From a bacterium HR37 (lineage in GTDB: Bacteria; Desulfobacterota_D; UBA1144; Nemesobacterales; CSP1-2): a stretch of DNA of 64,000 nucleotides. The stretch spans positions 33,461 through 97,460 of the forward strand of contig BEIN01000009.1 of the NCBI GenBank assembly GCA_002898375.1, written 5' to 3'. The position numbers were made by a program, and so were the translations under genes. Each line of letters opens with the position of its first letter. Position 1 is the stretch's first letter. Below, piece after piece: positions 1 through 10,138 of this stretch. A model generated the notes under the pieces. The model saw only the letters and a program-made list of their open reading frames with translations. It searched no databases and was not told where the DNA came from.

Positions 1-651
1 TTCTGCAAAAGATGCAACCATAAATACTAGGAACCCCAGAGCCTGAGGTATTGCAAACCAGACCCTTGATTGTGCCTCTACTATGTCATTTAATCTGAAG
101 GAACCGGCCAGAGCTATTACCCCAAGGATTGAAAGCCCTAAGGACAGTTCATAACTTATCATCTGTGCAGCCGAGCGAAGCCCCCCTAAAAAGGAATATT
201 TGCTATTTGAAGACCAGCCTCCAATTACCACCCCATATACGCTTAGGGAACCTACAGCAAGCACGTAAAGAACACCTGCGTTTATGTCTGCTATCTGTAG
301 CCTGATGTAAACGGGTTCCTTTAGCAAACCAAGGAAAGTAGTGCTGAATCCGTAACCAATTGGAATTACGGCAAGGGCTATTAGCGCTGTAACAAGAGAA
401 ATAGCGGGAGCAACTATGTAGAGGGGCTTGTTTACCATCTCTGGAATTATGTCTTCTTTAAATATAAACTTCAGTCCATCTGCAAGTGGCTGTAGGAGCC
501 CAAAAGGACCTACACGGTTTGGTCCAAGTCTATCTTGAATAAATGCACTTATCCTTCTTTCAGCATAGGTAAGGTATGCAACTAGAGTAAGGACTACAAA
601 AAAAACAAATGCTATCTTTAAGGTTGATATAGCTATATCTGTCCAGAGCAT
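1..651 (-). CDS. nuoH: NADH-quinone oxidoreductase subunit H (partial, runs off the window start)
   Basis: Manual reverse translation gives MLWTDIAISTLKIAFVFFVVLTLVAYLTYAERRISAFIQDRLGPNRVGPFGLLQPLADGLKFIFKEDIIPEMVNKPLY, a NuoH signature; ATG at 651; lies downstream of nuoG. Confidence 0.93.
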   Translation of the reverse strand, partial: MLWTDIAISTLKIAFVFFVVLTLVAYLTYAERRISAFIQDRLGPNRVGPFGLLQPLADGLKFIFKEDIIPEMVNKPLYIVAPAISLVTALIALAVIPIGYGFSTTFLGLLKEPVYIRLQIADINAGVLYVLAVGSLSVYGVVIGGWSSNSKYSFLGGLRSAAQMISYELSLGLSILGVIALAGSFRLNDIVEAQSRVWFAIPQALGFLVFMVASFAE

Positions 652-677
652 CTTCTTAGTCTTCTAAATAAGAAAGT

Positions 678-2270
678 TCATTGCAGTTTCTTTATTCCCA
701 GTATGCCAATCTTATCGTAATTGATTCCCTTGTAAGCCGGAAATCTATCCGAAATCTCAAGCATTATTTGAGAGGGATGTGTGTAGTTAAAGCTACGCTG
801 ATCAAATCTCTGTCCTATAAGGGCAAGTATCTCCCAATCTGGTCTTGCATTTCCAGGCGGAGGCATGGCTGCTTTTACTCTCTGTATTCTTCCCTGGTCG
901 TTTGTGAAGGTCCCATCCTTTTCGTATGGACTTGCACCGGGTAGTACTATATGGGCAAGTTTTACCGTTTCTGTAAACTTAAAGTCCTGAACTGTTAAAA
1001 GAGTGAGACGGGATAAGGCCTTGCTTAGCTTCTCCCTTTCCTCATCCCTAACGAGTTTAAAAAGGTCTTCACCTATTACATAAAGTGCTTTAAGTTTGTC
1101 TTCAAGAATAAGCTCTATTATATGCTTGATGCCCGAATCTGTAGCCAGTCCCATATCTCTAACACCAGAGCTGTTTGGAAACGGATCAGGGCTTATAAGC
1201 CCAAACTTCTTCTCCCCACTCCATTCTATCGCGTTTGAGAACACATGGCTAATGTCAAGAAAATCAGCAAGTTTCTTTACAAGGTATAGTTCTTCGTTGG
1301 TAAGAACAGGGGATGCTATAAAGGCGATCTGCTGAGAAGAATCATTCCTTAGCTTATTTGCTTTTGAAACGAAAGCATCAATTGCTTCATCCAGTGTAGC
1401 AACCCTTAATGTTTCATCTTCCCTTATAAAGGGTTCTCTAATACGGTTTTCGTTTTGAATCTCTCTAAAACCGTATCTACCTCTGTCACATATCCAGTAC
1501 TGATTTACATCTGGATTAATTTTAGGTCTTATACGTGCAATACGTCCTTTTCTAGGATCTACCCCTACCGTTATATTGCATCCGTTACTGCAGAGTGGAC
1601 ATACTGTATCTGTGAATTTCCAGTACCAGACCCTTTCTTCATGTAGTGTGTATTTATCTAAGAGAGCCCCTACAGGGCAGAGGTCAATTACATTGCCAGC
1701 AAGCTCGTTATTTAGGGGTTTTCCTGGAAAGATTACGATCCTCTTTCTGAATCCGCGATTGTCGTACCCAAGTTCCCCCGTTTTGGTAACTTCGTGCGTA
1801 AACCTTACACACCTTGTACACATTATACAGCGGTTAGGGTCATATATTATTTTATCGCTTAGGTAGTATTTCCTTCTTACCTTTTTTTCCTCGGGGCCAT
1901 CAAATCTGCTGTAGCCGGGTCCGTGTTTAAAGGTGGTAAGTTGAAGGGGACACTCTCCGCCTTTATCGCAGATGGGGCAATCAAGTGGATGGTTTATCAG
2001 TGTAAACTCAACGGTTGCCCTTCTTGCTTTTATAGCTCTTTCTGAATTGGTTTTAACAACCAGGCCCTCACGTACAAACGTGTTGCATGCAGGCATTACT
2101 TTTGGGACTCCTTCAACCTCTACAAGACACTGTCTGCACTGAGCTACAATACTTAAAGCAGGATGATAGCAGAAGTGTGGTATTTCAATGCCCACCTTAG
2201 CTGCAGCCTGAATAAGATTTAAGCCTTCCTCTACTTCTATTTCTATTCCGTCTATGGTAAGTCTAGGCAT
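678..2270 (-). CDS. nuoG: NADH-quinone oxidoreductase subunit G (short form)
   Basis: 2Fe-2S and 4Fe-4S N-terminal motifs (CYHPALSIVAQCRQC, CPICDKGGECPLQ, CIMCTRCVRF, CPLCSNGCN). Likely start is the internal ATG (MPRLTIDG) at 2270. Confidence 0.9.
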   Translation of the reverse strand: MPRLTIDGIEIEVEEGLNLIQAAAKVGIEIPHFCYHPALSIVAQCRQCLVEVEGVPKVMPACNTFVREGLVVKTNSERAIKARRATVEFTLINHPLDCPICDKGGECPLQLTTFKHGPGYSRFDGPEEKKVRRKYYLSDKIIYDPNRCIMCTRCVRFTHEVTKTGELGYDNRGFRKRIVIFPGKPLNNELAGNVIDLCPVGALLDKYTLHEERVWYWKFTDTVCPLCSNGCNITVGVDPRKGRIARIRPKINPDVNQYWICDRGRYGFREIQNENRIREPFIREDETLRVATLDEAIDAFVSKANKLRNDSSQQIAFIASPVLTNEELYLVKKLADFLDISHVFSNAIEWSGEKKFGLISPDPFPNSSGVRDMGLATDSGIKHIIELILEDKLKALYVIGEDLFKLVRDEEREKLSKALSRLTLLTVQDFKFTETVKLAHIVLPGASPYEKDGTFTNDQGRIQRVKAAMPPPGNARPDWEILALIGQRFDQRSFNYTHPSQIMLEISDRFPAYKGINYDKIGILGIKKLQ

Positions 2271-2352
2271 AATTGGTCTTATATACAGAAACTTGAAAAA
2301 TTCTATCTGAACTAAAACATATTGCAAGATTTAGGGACTTAAGATCAGCTGT

Positions 2353-2634
2353 TTAGGCTTTTGTATCCGTGTTATCCGATGTGCTATCCACCCCTTTTGT
2401 ATCCTTATTTGTATTTGTTTCTGTTTCTTTGTTTTCTAGAGCTTTAGGGGTTGTTTCTTCTTCTTCATCCTCTATTTCCGTATATATTGTTTGTCTTAAC
2501 TCTTCCTTTGCTCTTTGTAACTCTCGCATACCACGCCCAAGAGTCCTTGCAATCTTTGGAATCTCCTTTGGTCCAAAGACAAGAAGTGCAATTAAAAGTA
2601 TTATCAGTAGCTCGCTTGTTCCTATACCAAACAT
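2353..2634 (-). CDS. tatA: Sec-independent translocase TatA/TatB family
   Basis: MFGIGTSELLIILLIALLVFGPKEIPKIARTLGRGMRE; likely start at the internal ATG 2634. Confidence 0.9.
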   Translation of the reverse strand: MFGIGTSELLIILLIALLVFGPKEIPKIARTLGRGMRELQRAKEELRQTIYTEIEDEEEETTPKALENKETETNTNKDTKGVDSTSDNTDTKA

Positions 2635-2759
2635 GTTTTGTGCTTTTATAAATGCTATCACAACAAAAAGGGTTGTTCAACTTGCTCTTTACCACTTAAA
2701 TTCTTTTTCCCTTTCCTATATAATAGGAGCATCTAAGATACTAAAGCAGGAGGTAGTTA

Positions 2760-3794
2760 ATGAAGGCCGTAGTTTACCACGAGTTTGGAGGGGTAGATGT
2801 CCTAAAATACGAAGATGTACCGGACCCGGAGATTGGAGATGAGGAGGTTTTGGTTCGTGTAAGGGCAACTTCTATCAATCATCTGGATTTACGTCTCAGG
2901 GCAGGGAAATCCCCAAGGCCCGTTAAGCTTCCACACATAGGAGGGGTGGATATAGCAGGGGATGTTGTAAAGGTAGGAAGCAGAGTTACCCAGGTAAAGG
3001 AAGGTACACGGGTTGTTGTTGATCCCGTAATAAGATGTGGTAAGTGCAGATTCTGTCAAATAGGGGAACAGAATATGTGTGCTGCTCCCAAGATAGTGGG
3101 GGTTAATCTCCATGGGGGTTTTGCAGATTATGTTAAGGTTCCAGCAGTAAATGTGGTTCCCATACCTAATGGGCTTTCTTATAACGATGCTTCTACCCTA
3201 CCTATATGTTTTGTAACAGCCTGGTATGCCCTGATTGAAAGGGGTAACATAAAGCCGGGTGAGACAGTTCTTGTGCATGCAGCTGGAAGTGGAACTGGAA
3301 GTGCTGCGGTACAGATAGCCAAGCTTGCAGGGGCACGTGTAATTGCAACTGCGGGAAGTGATGAAAAACTTGCTCGTGTAAAAGAACTGGGGGCAGATGA
3401 GACGATTAACTACAATAGCCTGGATTTTGCAGCTGAGATTAAGAAACTAACTGGTGAAAATGGGGTGGATTTGATATTTGATCAGATTGGAGCATCTGTG
3501 TGGGATAAGAACATACAATCTCTTTCGGCAAAGGGAAGGATGTTACTTATAGGGGTTGTTGGAGGGGGAAATGTCTCTGCAAACATTGGCCCCTTGATAA
3601 TGAGAGACTTATCTGTGCTAGGTGTAACCGTATTTCAGGCTCCGAGAAGGAATCTGGTAACCATTGTTAATCTGGCAGCCGAGGGAAAGATTCGTCCGGT
3701 AATAGATAAGATATTCCCGCTTAAAGAAGCTCAGGCGGCCCAGAGGGTTCTTGAAGATAGGAATCAGTTTGGGAAGGTCGTTTTAAATCCTTAG
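2760..3794 (+). CDS. Zinc-dependent alcohol dehydrogenase / quinone oxidoreductase family (MDR)
   Basis: GHES-like N-terminus, structural Zn cysteines (CGKCRFCQIGEQNMC), Rossmann VLVHAAGSGTGSAAVQIAK. Confidence 0.9.
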   Translation: MKAVVYHEFGGVDVLKYEDVPDPEIGDEEVLVRVRATSINHLDLRLRAGKSPRPVKLPHIGGVDIAGDVVKVGSRVTQVKEGTRVVVDPVIRCGKCRFCQIGEQNMCAAPKIVGVNLHGGFADYVKVPAVNVVPIPNGLSYNDASTLPICFVTAWYALIERGNIKPGETVLVHAAGSGTGSAAVQIAKLAGARVIATAGSDEKLARVKELGADETINYNSLDFAAEIKKLTGENGVDLIFDQIGASVWDKNIQSLSAKGRMLLIGVVGGGNVSANIGPLIMRDLSVLGVTVFQAPRRNLVTIVNLAAEGKIRPVIDKIFPLKEAQAAQRVLEDRNQFGKVVLNP

Positions 3795-3796
3795 CT

Positions 3797-4636
3797 CTAC
3801 TGGGTTGCAAGTATCTCTACGATTCTAGGAAATATGTACTCAGCTACGTCTCTACGCGAGCCCCCACCCGTTATTATAAGGTATCGCCCATAACAGGCTT
3901 CCTCTGCGCATCTCTTTAGCTCCCTTACAAGCTCTATGAAGAAATCGGGTGTGAGACCTATGTCGCCGTAATCTCCCTGACATGTATCGTGTCCGAGAAA
4001 GTGAAATATCATCTCGGGCCTAAACTTTTTTACCCTTGGTATAAATTCAAGCCTTATCAGGTTGAGATAATCTCTGTCCGTTAGATTCCAACCAGTTCTA
4101 ATACAAACTTTGGTTTGTGTGTGGTCTTCGTACTCTGAGTTGCAAAAGCAAACATGAAGGAGTTCAGGATCATCTTTAAACATTTCTCTATCACCGTCTC
4201 CATGATGGCAGTCTGTATCAAGCAAACTAAATCGTCTTGCTTTTGTTGTTGTTCTAAGTGTATACACTGCAGGTGCAACACAGTTTATATATGTTCCTCC
4301 CCAGGCATAGCTTGGTCCAGCATGGTGGCCGGATGCACTGTTAAAGATTAAGGCGTTTTTTAGTTCTCCACTGTACACCATCTTGCTTGCCAATATGCAT
4401 GCGCCAACGGAGTAAAACGCATTTTTGCCATACGGCCTGGTTTTTAAGCTATCAATCATCTCCTTGGTATGAAACCTTAACATCAGCTCTTCTTGTACCG
4501 GTTCATTCTCTATCAGTTTTACGTTGGGTAGCTTAAGAACGTTTTCTAAGACATCTGGAAAGTTTGCAAACTTGGCTCCTATTATTGGCCCCGGGTTTGT
4601 CTTCAGAATGCGGTTAAAAAAAACCCCTGTTAACAT
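3797..4636 (-). CDS. Histone deacetylase / AcuC-like family protein, atypical active site
   Basis: SGHHAGPSYAWGG, DTDCHHGDGD and GHDTCQGDYGDIGLT align with HDAC metal-site motifs. Confidence 0.8.
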   Translation of the reverse strand: MLTGVFFNRILKTNPGPIIGAKFANFPDVLENVLKLPNVKLIENEPVQEELMLRFHTKEMIDSLKTRPYGKNAFYSVGACILASKMVYSGELKNALIFNSASGHHAGPSYAWGGTYINCVAPAVYTLRTTTKARRFSLLDTDCHHGDGDREMFKDDPELLHVCFCNSEYEDHTQTKVCIRTGWNLTDRDYLNLIRLEFIPRVKKFRPEMIFHFLGHDTCQGDYGDIGLTPDFFIELVRELKRCAEEACYGRYLIITGGGSRRDVAEYIFPRIVEILATQ

Positions 4637-4645
4637 CTCCTGCTC

Positions 4646-5899
4646 CTACTCTGGGTTGTATTGTGCGTTTTTATCAAGTATTTCTAAAGTTACCCTGTGA
4701 ATCTTTCCTCGTCTAATCTGTTGTACTATAAATTTTATGTTTTTATGGGTAAAAGATACGCCTGGATATATTGTTCCTTTAATTTTTGATTGAAGCCATC
4801 TTGCAACCGTTTGCATGTGGGTTGCATCATCAAGCTCTATCCCCACTATACGAGAAAGTGTTTGCAACTGGACATCTCCACCAACCCTCCATATATTTGG
4901 GCTTATCTGGACTATATCTTGGGAGGTATAGTCAAACTCATCTTCTATGTCTCCAACTATTTCTTCAAGTACATCTTCAAGTGTTACCATACCAACTACC
5001 TTTCCGCCACTGTCTTTTACTATTGCAAGGTGGTGTCGTTTTGCAATAAAGAGTTTTAACATAGTATTAAGGTTTATGTCAGGTGTTACAAACAGTACGG
5101 GTCGAATAAACTGGTCTATTGTAAAGCGACCAAGGTGGGATGCAAGTGCTGCAATCTCTTTGTAGTTTACATATCCTATGATATCATCAACCGAATCACT
5201 TTTGCTTACGGGGTAGCGTGTATGAAAGTTATTTTTTGCGATTTCAAAGTTCTCCTCGAGTGAGAGGTTGCTTTTAAGATAGATTATCCATTCTCTGGGT
5301 ATCATAACTGAAGAGACTTTTGTTTCCCGGAGTTTTGTGGCGTTTATTATGATGTTTTCCTGTTCAGGCTCTATTATCTCCTTTACTTTTGCAATGCGTG
5401 CCAGGGTTTTTATATCAGCTATGCTTAGGCCCTGCTCTCTTTTCTTATTCCAGAAAATACGGGATAGTGCTTCTGTTAGGAAAATAACGGGTTTGAGAAC
5501 CGATATGCTTACTCTCAAAGGTGAAACCAGCCAAGGTGCAAGGCTTTCGTTGTAGCGTACACCAAGCACCTTCGGTATGATTTCTGTGCCAAAGAGTATA
5601 ACAAGTGTAAATACTATGGAGAAAAGCCACAGCCAGTTGTCCCCGTAGAGCTCGTTAAAAGCACCTCCTGCGATAATAGCGCCTCCAGTGTGGGCTATGG
5701 TGTTTAGTATTAAAATGGCTGCAATGGGTCTATCTATGTTTTCTTTCATCTCCAGTAAAACGGATGCGTAGGTTTTTCCCTCCTGTTTCAGTGTCTCCAG
5801 TCTGAGGGGATTTAGGCTTAATAGAACTGCTTCTGTAAGGGAACATATAAATGAAACCGATATGGCGGTTAATATGCTTACAGTAAATACAAAAAGCAT
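4646..5899 (-). CDS. CNNM/CorC (HlyC/CorC) transporter-associated protein with CBS pair
   Basis: N-terminal DUF21-like TM region, CBS domains (VSSVMIPREWI...VVGMVTLEDVLEEIVGDIEDE), CorC_HlyC C-terminus; likely start at 5899. Confidence 0.9.
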   Translation of the reverse strand: MLFVFTVSILTAISVSFICSLTEAVLLSLNPLRLETLKQEGKTYASVLLEMKENIDRPIAAILILNTIAHTGGAIIAGGAFNELYGDNWLWLFSIVFTLVILFGTEIIPKVLGVRYNESLAPWLVSPLRVSISVLKPVIFLTEALSRIFWNKKREQGLSIADIKTLARIAKVKEIIEPEQENIIINATKLRETKVSSVMIPREWIIYLKSNLSLEENFEIAKNNFHTRYPVSKSDSVDDIIGYVNYKEIAALASHLGRFTIDQFIRPVLFVTPDINLNTMLKLFIAKRHHLAIVKDSGGKVVGMVTLEDVLEEIVGDIEDEFDYTSQDIVQISPNIWRVGGDVQLQTLSRIVGIELDDATHMQTVARWLQSKIKGTIYPGVSFTHKNIKFIVQQIRRGKIHRVTLEILDKNAQYNPE

Positions 5900-5951
5900 G
5901 TTACCTCCGTAATATGTATTTTGTATCCGTGTAATAAAGAGGGGTAAGAGT

Positions 5952-6806
5952 TTAAATTTGCCTTCTTGCCATGTTCTCAAGTCTTGCTATTCTCTCTTCA
6001 ATAGGGGGATGGGTACTAAAGAGGGTTTCAAAACCCTTTCCAGTTAGTGGATTTACTATAAACATGTGTGCTGTGGCCTCTGCTGTTTGCTCGTTGACCC
6101 TAAGGGGTATCCTTCCGGATACCTGTCCAAGTTTTCTAAGTGCGCTTGCAAGATAGAGGGGATTTCCACAGATTCTTGCTCCTACTTCATCTGCCATATA
6201 CTCTCTTGCACGTGATATAGCCATTCGTATTAAGAGTGCTGCCAGAGGAGCAACTATAACCATAACAAGAAGTGTTAAGATGTTTCCCCTGTCCCTTCCT
6301 CGTCCACCAAATATTGCAACCCATTGGGCCATGTAAGCCAGATAGCTTATTGCCCCAGCTATTGTGGCAGCTATGGTTCCAATTAAGATGTCTCTGTTTT
6401 TAATGTGTGCAAGCTCATGAGCAATAACTCCCTTTAGCTCTTCACGGTTAAGCAACCTCAGGATGCCACGTGTTACTGCAACAGCTGCGTGGTTTGGGCT
6501 TCTTCCCGTTGCAAACGCATTTGGTGTATCTTCGGGGATCAAATACAGTTTTGGCATTGGAATTCCTGCTTTACCGGCAAGTTCTCTTACATCCTCATAG
6601 AGTTGCGGGTAATCTTCCGGTCCTATTTCTCTTCCCCTGTACATGGCAATCACTATCTTGTCACTCCACCAGAAGCTTATAAGGTTCATTACCCCTGCGA
6701 TTATAAGCGCAACAAGGGCTCCATTCTTTCCCCCTATTGCTCCACCAGCCCAGATTAGGATAGCTGATAGAAGGGCTAGGAAAAGAAGGGTTTTTATTGT
6801 GTTCAT
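5952..6806 (-). CDS. htpX: Zinc metalloprotease HtpX
   Basis: [41 protein letters not shown]-terminal [14 protein letters not shown]. Confidence 0.96.
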   Translation of the reverse strand: MNTIKTLLFLALLSAILIWAGGAIGGKNGALVALIIAGVMNLISFWWSDKIVIAMYRGREIGPEDYPQLYEDVRELAGKAGIPMPKLYLIPEDTPNAFATGRSPNHAAVAVTRGILRLLNREELKGVIAHELAHIKNRDILIGTIAATIAGAISYLAYMAQWVAIFGGRGRDRGNILTLLVMVIVAPLAALLIRMAISRAREYMADEVGARICGNPLYLASALRKLGQVSGRIPLRVNEQTAEATAHMFIVNPLTGKGFETLFSTHPPIEERIARLENMARRQI

Positions 6807-6906
6807 TCAGCCAACCCTCCATTGTAGTTTAATTGTTTATTATTATACCTGTCCCTTTTACCAATTTTTGTTATAATGATACTAGCTCACATAAATTATA
6901 AAGCTA

Positions 6907-8613
6907 ATGCAGATAGCAAATGAAAAGTATAATAGAATTATCCTAGAAGAGAAAGCTCTTTTAGAGGCGCTTCTATCCGAGCTAAGGTCTCTTTCGGACA
7001 GGGAACTTGAGGATAAGCTTCTTACGATAATAGAAGGCCTAGAGAATTTTTTCTCCGTCGTTTTTATAGGGGAGTTTAGTACGGGAAAGTCATCAATAAT
7101 AAATGCTCTTTTGGGAAAAAAACTCCTTCCAGAGGGTATAACTCCAACTACAGATAAGGTAACCGTTATCAGGTACGGTGAGGAAGCAAAGGAATGCGAA
7201 GAGGAAGGAAAGCATGTTATTTCAGTTCAAGACGACAGATTAAAGGGTTTTCTTATAGTAGATACTCCAGGAACAAACGTGACACTTGAAGAGCATGAAA
7301 AGATTGTTAGAGAATTTATTCCAAGGGCCGATATAGTTTTTTTTGTAATAGGAGCGGAGAGAGCGGTAACCGAAAGTGAGGCAAGGCTTATAAGGTTTAT
7401 AAGGGAAGAGTGGTTAAAGAACACGGTTTTTATACTAAATAAGATAGACATAGTTGAAGATAGGGATGAGCTTGAGAGGCTAATTGAGTACTCTAAAAGG
7501 GAGATTGAGCGTATATTTAAGATAAAACCTTTTCTCATTCCGGTTTCTGCCAGGCTTGCTATTCAGGCAAAGCTAACCGGTGATCATGAACTTTACCTTA
7601 GAAGTGGTATGGCAAAACTTGAGGAGTACATATTCAGTGCTCTAAATGAGGAAGAGCGTATAAGGGTAAAGATCAAAAGCTACTCCGAGCTTGCTTTAAA
7701 CCTTTGTGTGGAGATAAAGAGGACTTTGGAATCCAGCTTAAATCAGATAATTGAGGATACAAAGCAACTCGATGAGTTTGAGAATAAACTCGAAGGTATA
7801 AAGGAAGAGATTCTAGAGAATTCAAAGCAGTTTACCGAGAGGATAAGAAGCAGGCTTTTAGAGTTTAAAACAAGAGGTATAGAGTTTATAGATGAGCTTA
7901 TAAGATTTGAGAACACCTTCAAGTTAATAAGGAAAGAAAAGATTGCAAAGGAATTTGAATCCAAGGTATCTATTCAAACGATTAAGGAACTGGAAAAAGA
8001 CCTAGAAGCCTTAATTAACTGGGCTGAGCGTTCAGAGCGGGCTTTAATGGAGAGTGCAATCGATTTTTATAACAGCTGCGTCCGCTCTACTCAGCTTAAA
8101 AGTGCTACAGGGTTCTCCTACAACAGGAGCCGTTTGATGGATACTGTAAGGCTAGAGCTTGAAGAGAAGAAAAAGCAGATTGATCCTCGTGTGCTTGGGG
8201 AGAAAATGGTTGACTCTGCAAGAGGGGCTATAGCGTCTGTATTGGGTTTGCAGGTTGGCTCCCTTGCGTTGGGGGCAGCAGTTGTATCTGCTTTTTCATC
8301 TGTTATAGTTGATATAACCGGCATTTTGACCACAATTGCTGTTATAGCTACGGCTTTTTCACTGTTACCAAGAAAAAGAAGGAATGCTATAAAGGAGTTT
8401 AGTACAAAGGTTGATGGGTTAATAGAAGAGCTTATCTCAAGTGTGCGCTCTCAGCTTGAGAGGGATTTAGATGGAATAAAGCTGGCAGTTTTAGATTCTC
8501 TGATACCTCTTAAGAATTTTTATAAGACCGAACAGAAAAAAATTATCGCGTCTAAGGAGAAGGTAAATAGGATATACGGTGAGATATTGGCACTAAAGGA
8601 AAGTGTGCTTTAG
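6907..8613 (+). CDS. Bacterial dynamin-like GTPase
   Basis: G1 GEFSTGKSSIINALLG, G2 T TPTTD, G3 DTPG, G4 NKID; long helical region and C-terminal hydrophobic hairpin. Confidence 0.9.
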   Translation: MQIANEKYNRIILEEKALLEALLSELRSLSDRELEDKLLTIIEGLENFFSVVFIGEFSTGKSSIINALLGKKLLPEGITPTTDKVTVIRYGEEAKECEEEGKHVISVQDDRLKGFLIVDTPGTNVTLEEHEKIVREFIPRADIVFFVIGAERAVTESEARLIRFIREEWLKNTVFILNKIDIVEDRDELERLIEYSKREIERIFKIKPFLIPVSARLAIQAKLTGDHELYLRSGMAKLEEYIFSALNEEERIRVKIKSYSELALNLCVEIKRTLESSLNQIIEDTKQLDEFENKLEGIKEEILENSKQFTERIRSRLLEFKTRGIEFIDELIRFENTFKLIRKEKIAKEFESKVSIQTIKELEKDLEALINWAERSERALMESAIDFYNSCVRSTQLKSATGFSYNRSRLMDTVRLELEEKKKQIDPRVLGEKMVDSARGAIASVLGLQVGSLALGAAVVSAFSSVIVDITGILTTIAVIATAFSLLPRKRRNAIKEFSTKVDGLIEELISSVRSQLERDLDGIKLAVLDSLIPLKNFYKTEQKKIIASKEKVNRIYGEILALKESVL

Positions 8614-10089
8614 CTAGCGAAAGAACTCCTGAAGAAATGCAAGAAAGGGTTCGGTCTGTATATCACCAGAGCCTATCATACTGCTTAGGTCTTTGGATGA
8701 TAGCCTGCTTCCTTCCTGCCATATCTGCTTGATAAAGTCTCCTGCTTTTTTCTCTCTCCACCATTCCTCATCGAATCTCTCCCTTAGAAACGTTTTTAGC
8801 TGAGCCTCCATTATATAGGCTTTTAGTTCTGTAGCTGTACGGAAAAAAGGATCTGTATCGTTTAGGTACTCATCCTCACTATACTCGCAAAGCATGGTTT
8901 CTTTAAGTATCTGTTTATATAGATCAGGTTTGTCATTGTAAAAGCCATTATCCCTGTGAAGTAAGAGTTCATAGAGAAGCTTTCCCGAAAGGTACCGTAT
9001 ATCTGATATCAGCTTTAGGCATAGAAACTGCAGAAAATCGGTTCCCGATTTTAGTTGTAGATACCTCTTTAGCCACTTGGGTTGAAAGAGGAGGTTTCTA
9101 AACAGATAGCCAAACACCTTTGCCGATGCTGAGTCTCCAAGCCTTCTAAATTCAAATGGATCCTCCGGTTCTTTGTATCGGTAGTAAAGAGCAATTCCAA
9201 GCGAGTGGAGAAAAGATTCATAGTCATAAACCCCTCCTATAGGATAACCCACAATAACTATCTTATTTGGTATCTCAACCGGTATGCAGAGAGCGTTGAC
9301 TGTTTTGCTATTTCGTTTCTCAAGGTCTAGTAAAATACCCTTTCCGATCTCAAGCCCCATTTCTTTAAGAAATGCCTCTGCTAAGGGTTTTAGCTCTATT
9401 TGGGGGAAGTTCTCCCTTAACTCAAATGAGTTTAGAAGGTAGTGTAGATCATACGCCTTTAGCTCTGTAAGCTTTAGTGCCATCTTCTTTCTGAGAAACC
9501 ACCTTAGCAGATCTCTATACACGTATTCGGTATCGTTAAGCAGTGTCCTTGCTTGTTTCTCCAGTTCATATAGGTTTAGCTCCTCGATCTCGGCACAGAG
9601 TTGGAGATAATCCGGGAATCCAAGTTCTCTTGAGGTTTCGTGTGCTGTTTCAAAAATCTGAATGAGAATCGGTGTTAGCTTGGTAAGAATGCTATTTCTT
9701 TTTGCATACATCTCTTCTCTTTTTGCTCTTATTGGCTCTTTCTTTATCTCCGCTGTTATTGCCCTGTAAGGGATATGTTTTTTGTCCAGTGTTATCTCCT
9801 CATCTGCTTCTATTCTTAAAATTTGATCCTTAAAACATGCAAACCTGCTTTCAACAGTAAAGCGAGCTAGAAAATCTCTTATAAGCTTAAATCCTCTTTC
9901 TTTTTCGTTTGAGAGTTTTACCATCTCAAAAAAAAGGTCATAATCACCAAGTTCTCTATATGAGTTATAGATTTCTTTGAGTTTGCTCTCTTTTTTTAAC
10001 CCACAGAGATGGTCTAAAAGCTCACCGTTTAAGGCCCTTAAAAAGGCCTCTCCTTTCTGGCGAATCTCATTTAGTGTGCCACTATCCAT
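8614..10089 (-). CDS. Peptidase M3-like (oligopeptidase F-like) fold protein lacking the HEXXH motif
   Basis: Region DYESFLHSLGIALYYRY...ASAKVFGYLFRNLLFQPKWLKRY resembles the M3 HExGHa...E.xS.vfE.Ll..p.wl layout, but HEXXH is replaced by HSLGI. Confidence 0.55.
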   Translation of the reverse strand: MDSGTLNEIRQKGEAFLRALNGELLDHLCGLKKESKLKEIYNSYRELGDYDLFFEMVKLSNEKERGFKLIRDFLARFTVESRFACFKDQILRIEADEEITLDKKHIPYRAITAEIKKEPIRAKREEMYAKRNSILTKLTPILIQIFETAHETSRELGFPDYLQLCAEIEELNLYELEKQARTLLNDTEYVYRDLLRWFLRKKMALKLTELKAYDLHYLLNSFELRENFPQIELKPLAEAFLKEMGLEIGKGILLDLEKRNSKTVNALCIPVEIPNKIVIVGYPIGGVYDYESFLHSLGIALYYRYKEPEDPFEFRRLGDSASAKVFGYLFRNLLFQPKWLKRYLQLKSGTDFLQFLCLKLISDIRYLSGKLLYELLLHRDNGFYNDKPDLYKQILKETMLCEYSEDEYLNDTDPFFRTATELKAYIMEAQLKTFLRERFDEEWWREKKAGDFIKQIWQEGSRLSSKDLSSMIGSGDIQTEPFLAFLQEFFR

Positions 10090-10138
10090 GGTAAATAATA
10101 TACTTAAAACCTCTTAATCCTTTGAAGTGCTTTGGGTT

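Noticed and set aside
2369-2842. 157-aa plus ORF antisense to tatA and overlapping the MDR gene start
   Set aside because: Mirror of a charged coding sequence; TatA on the other strand is unambiguous
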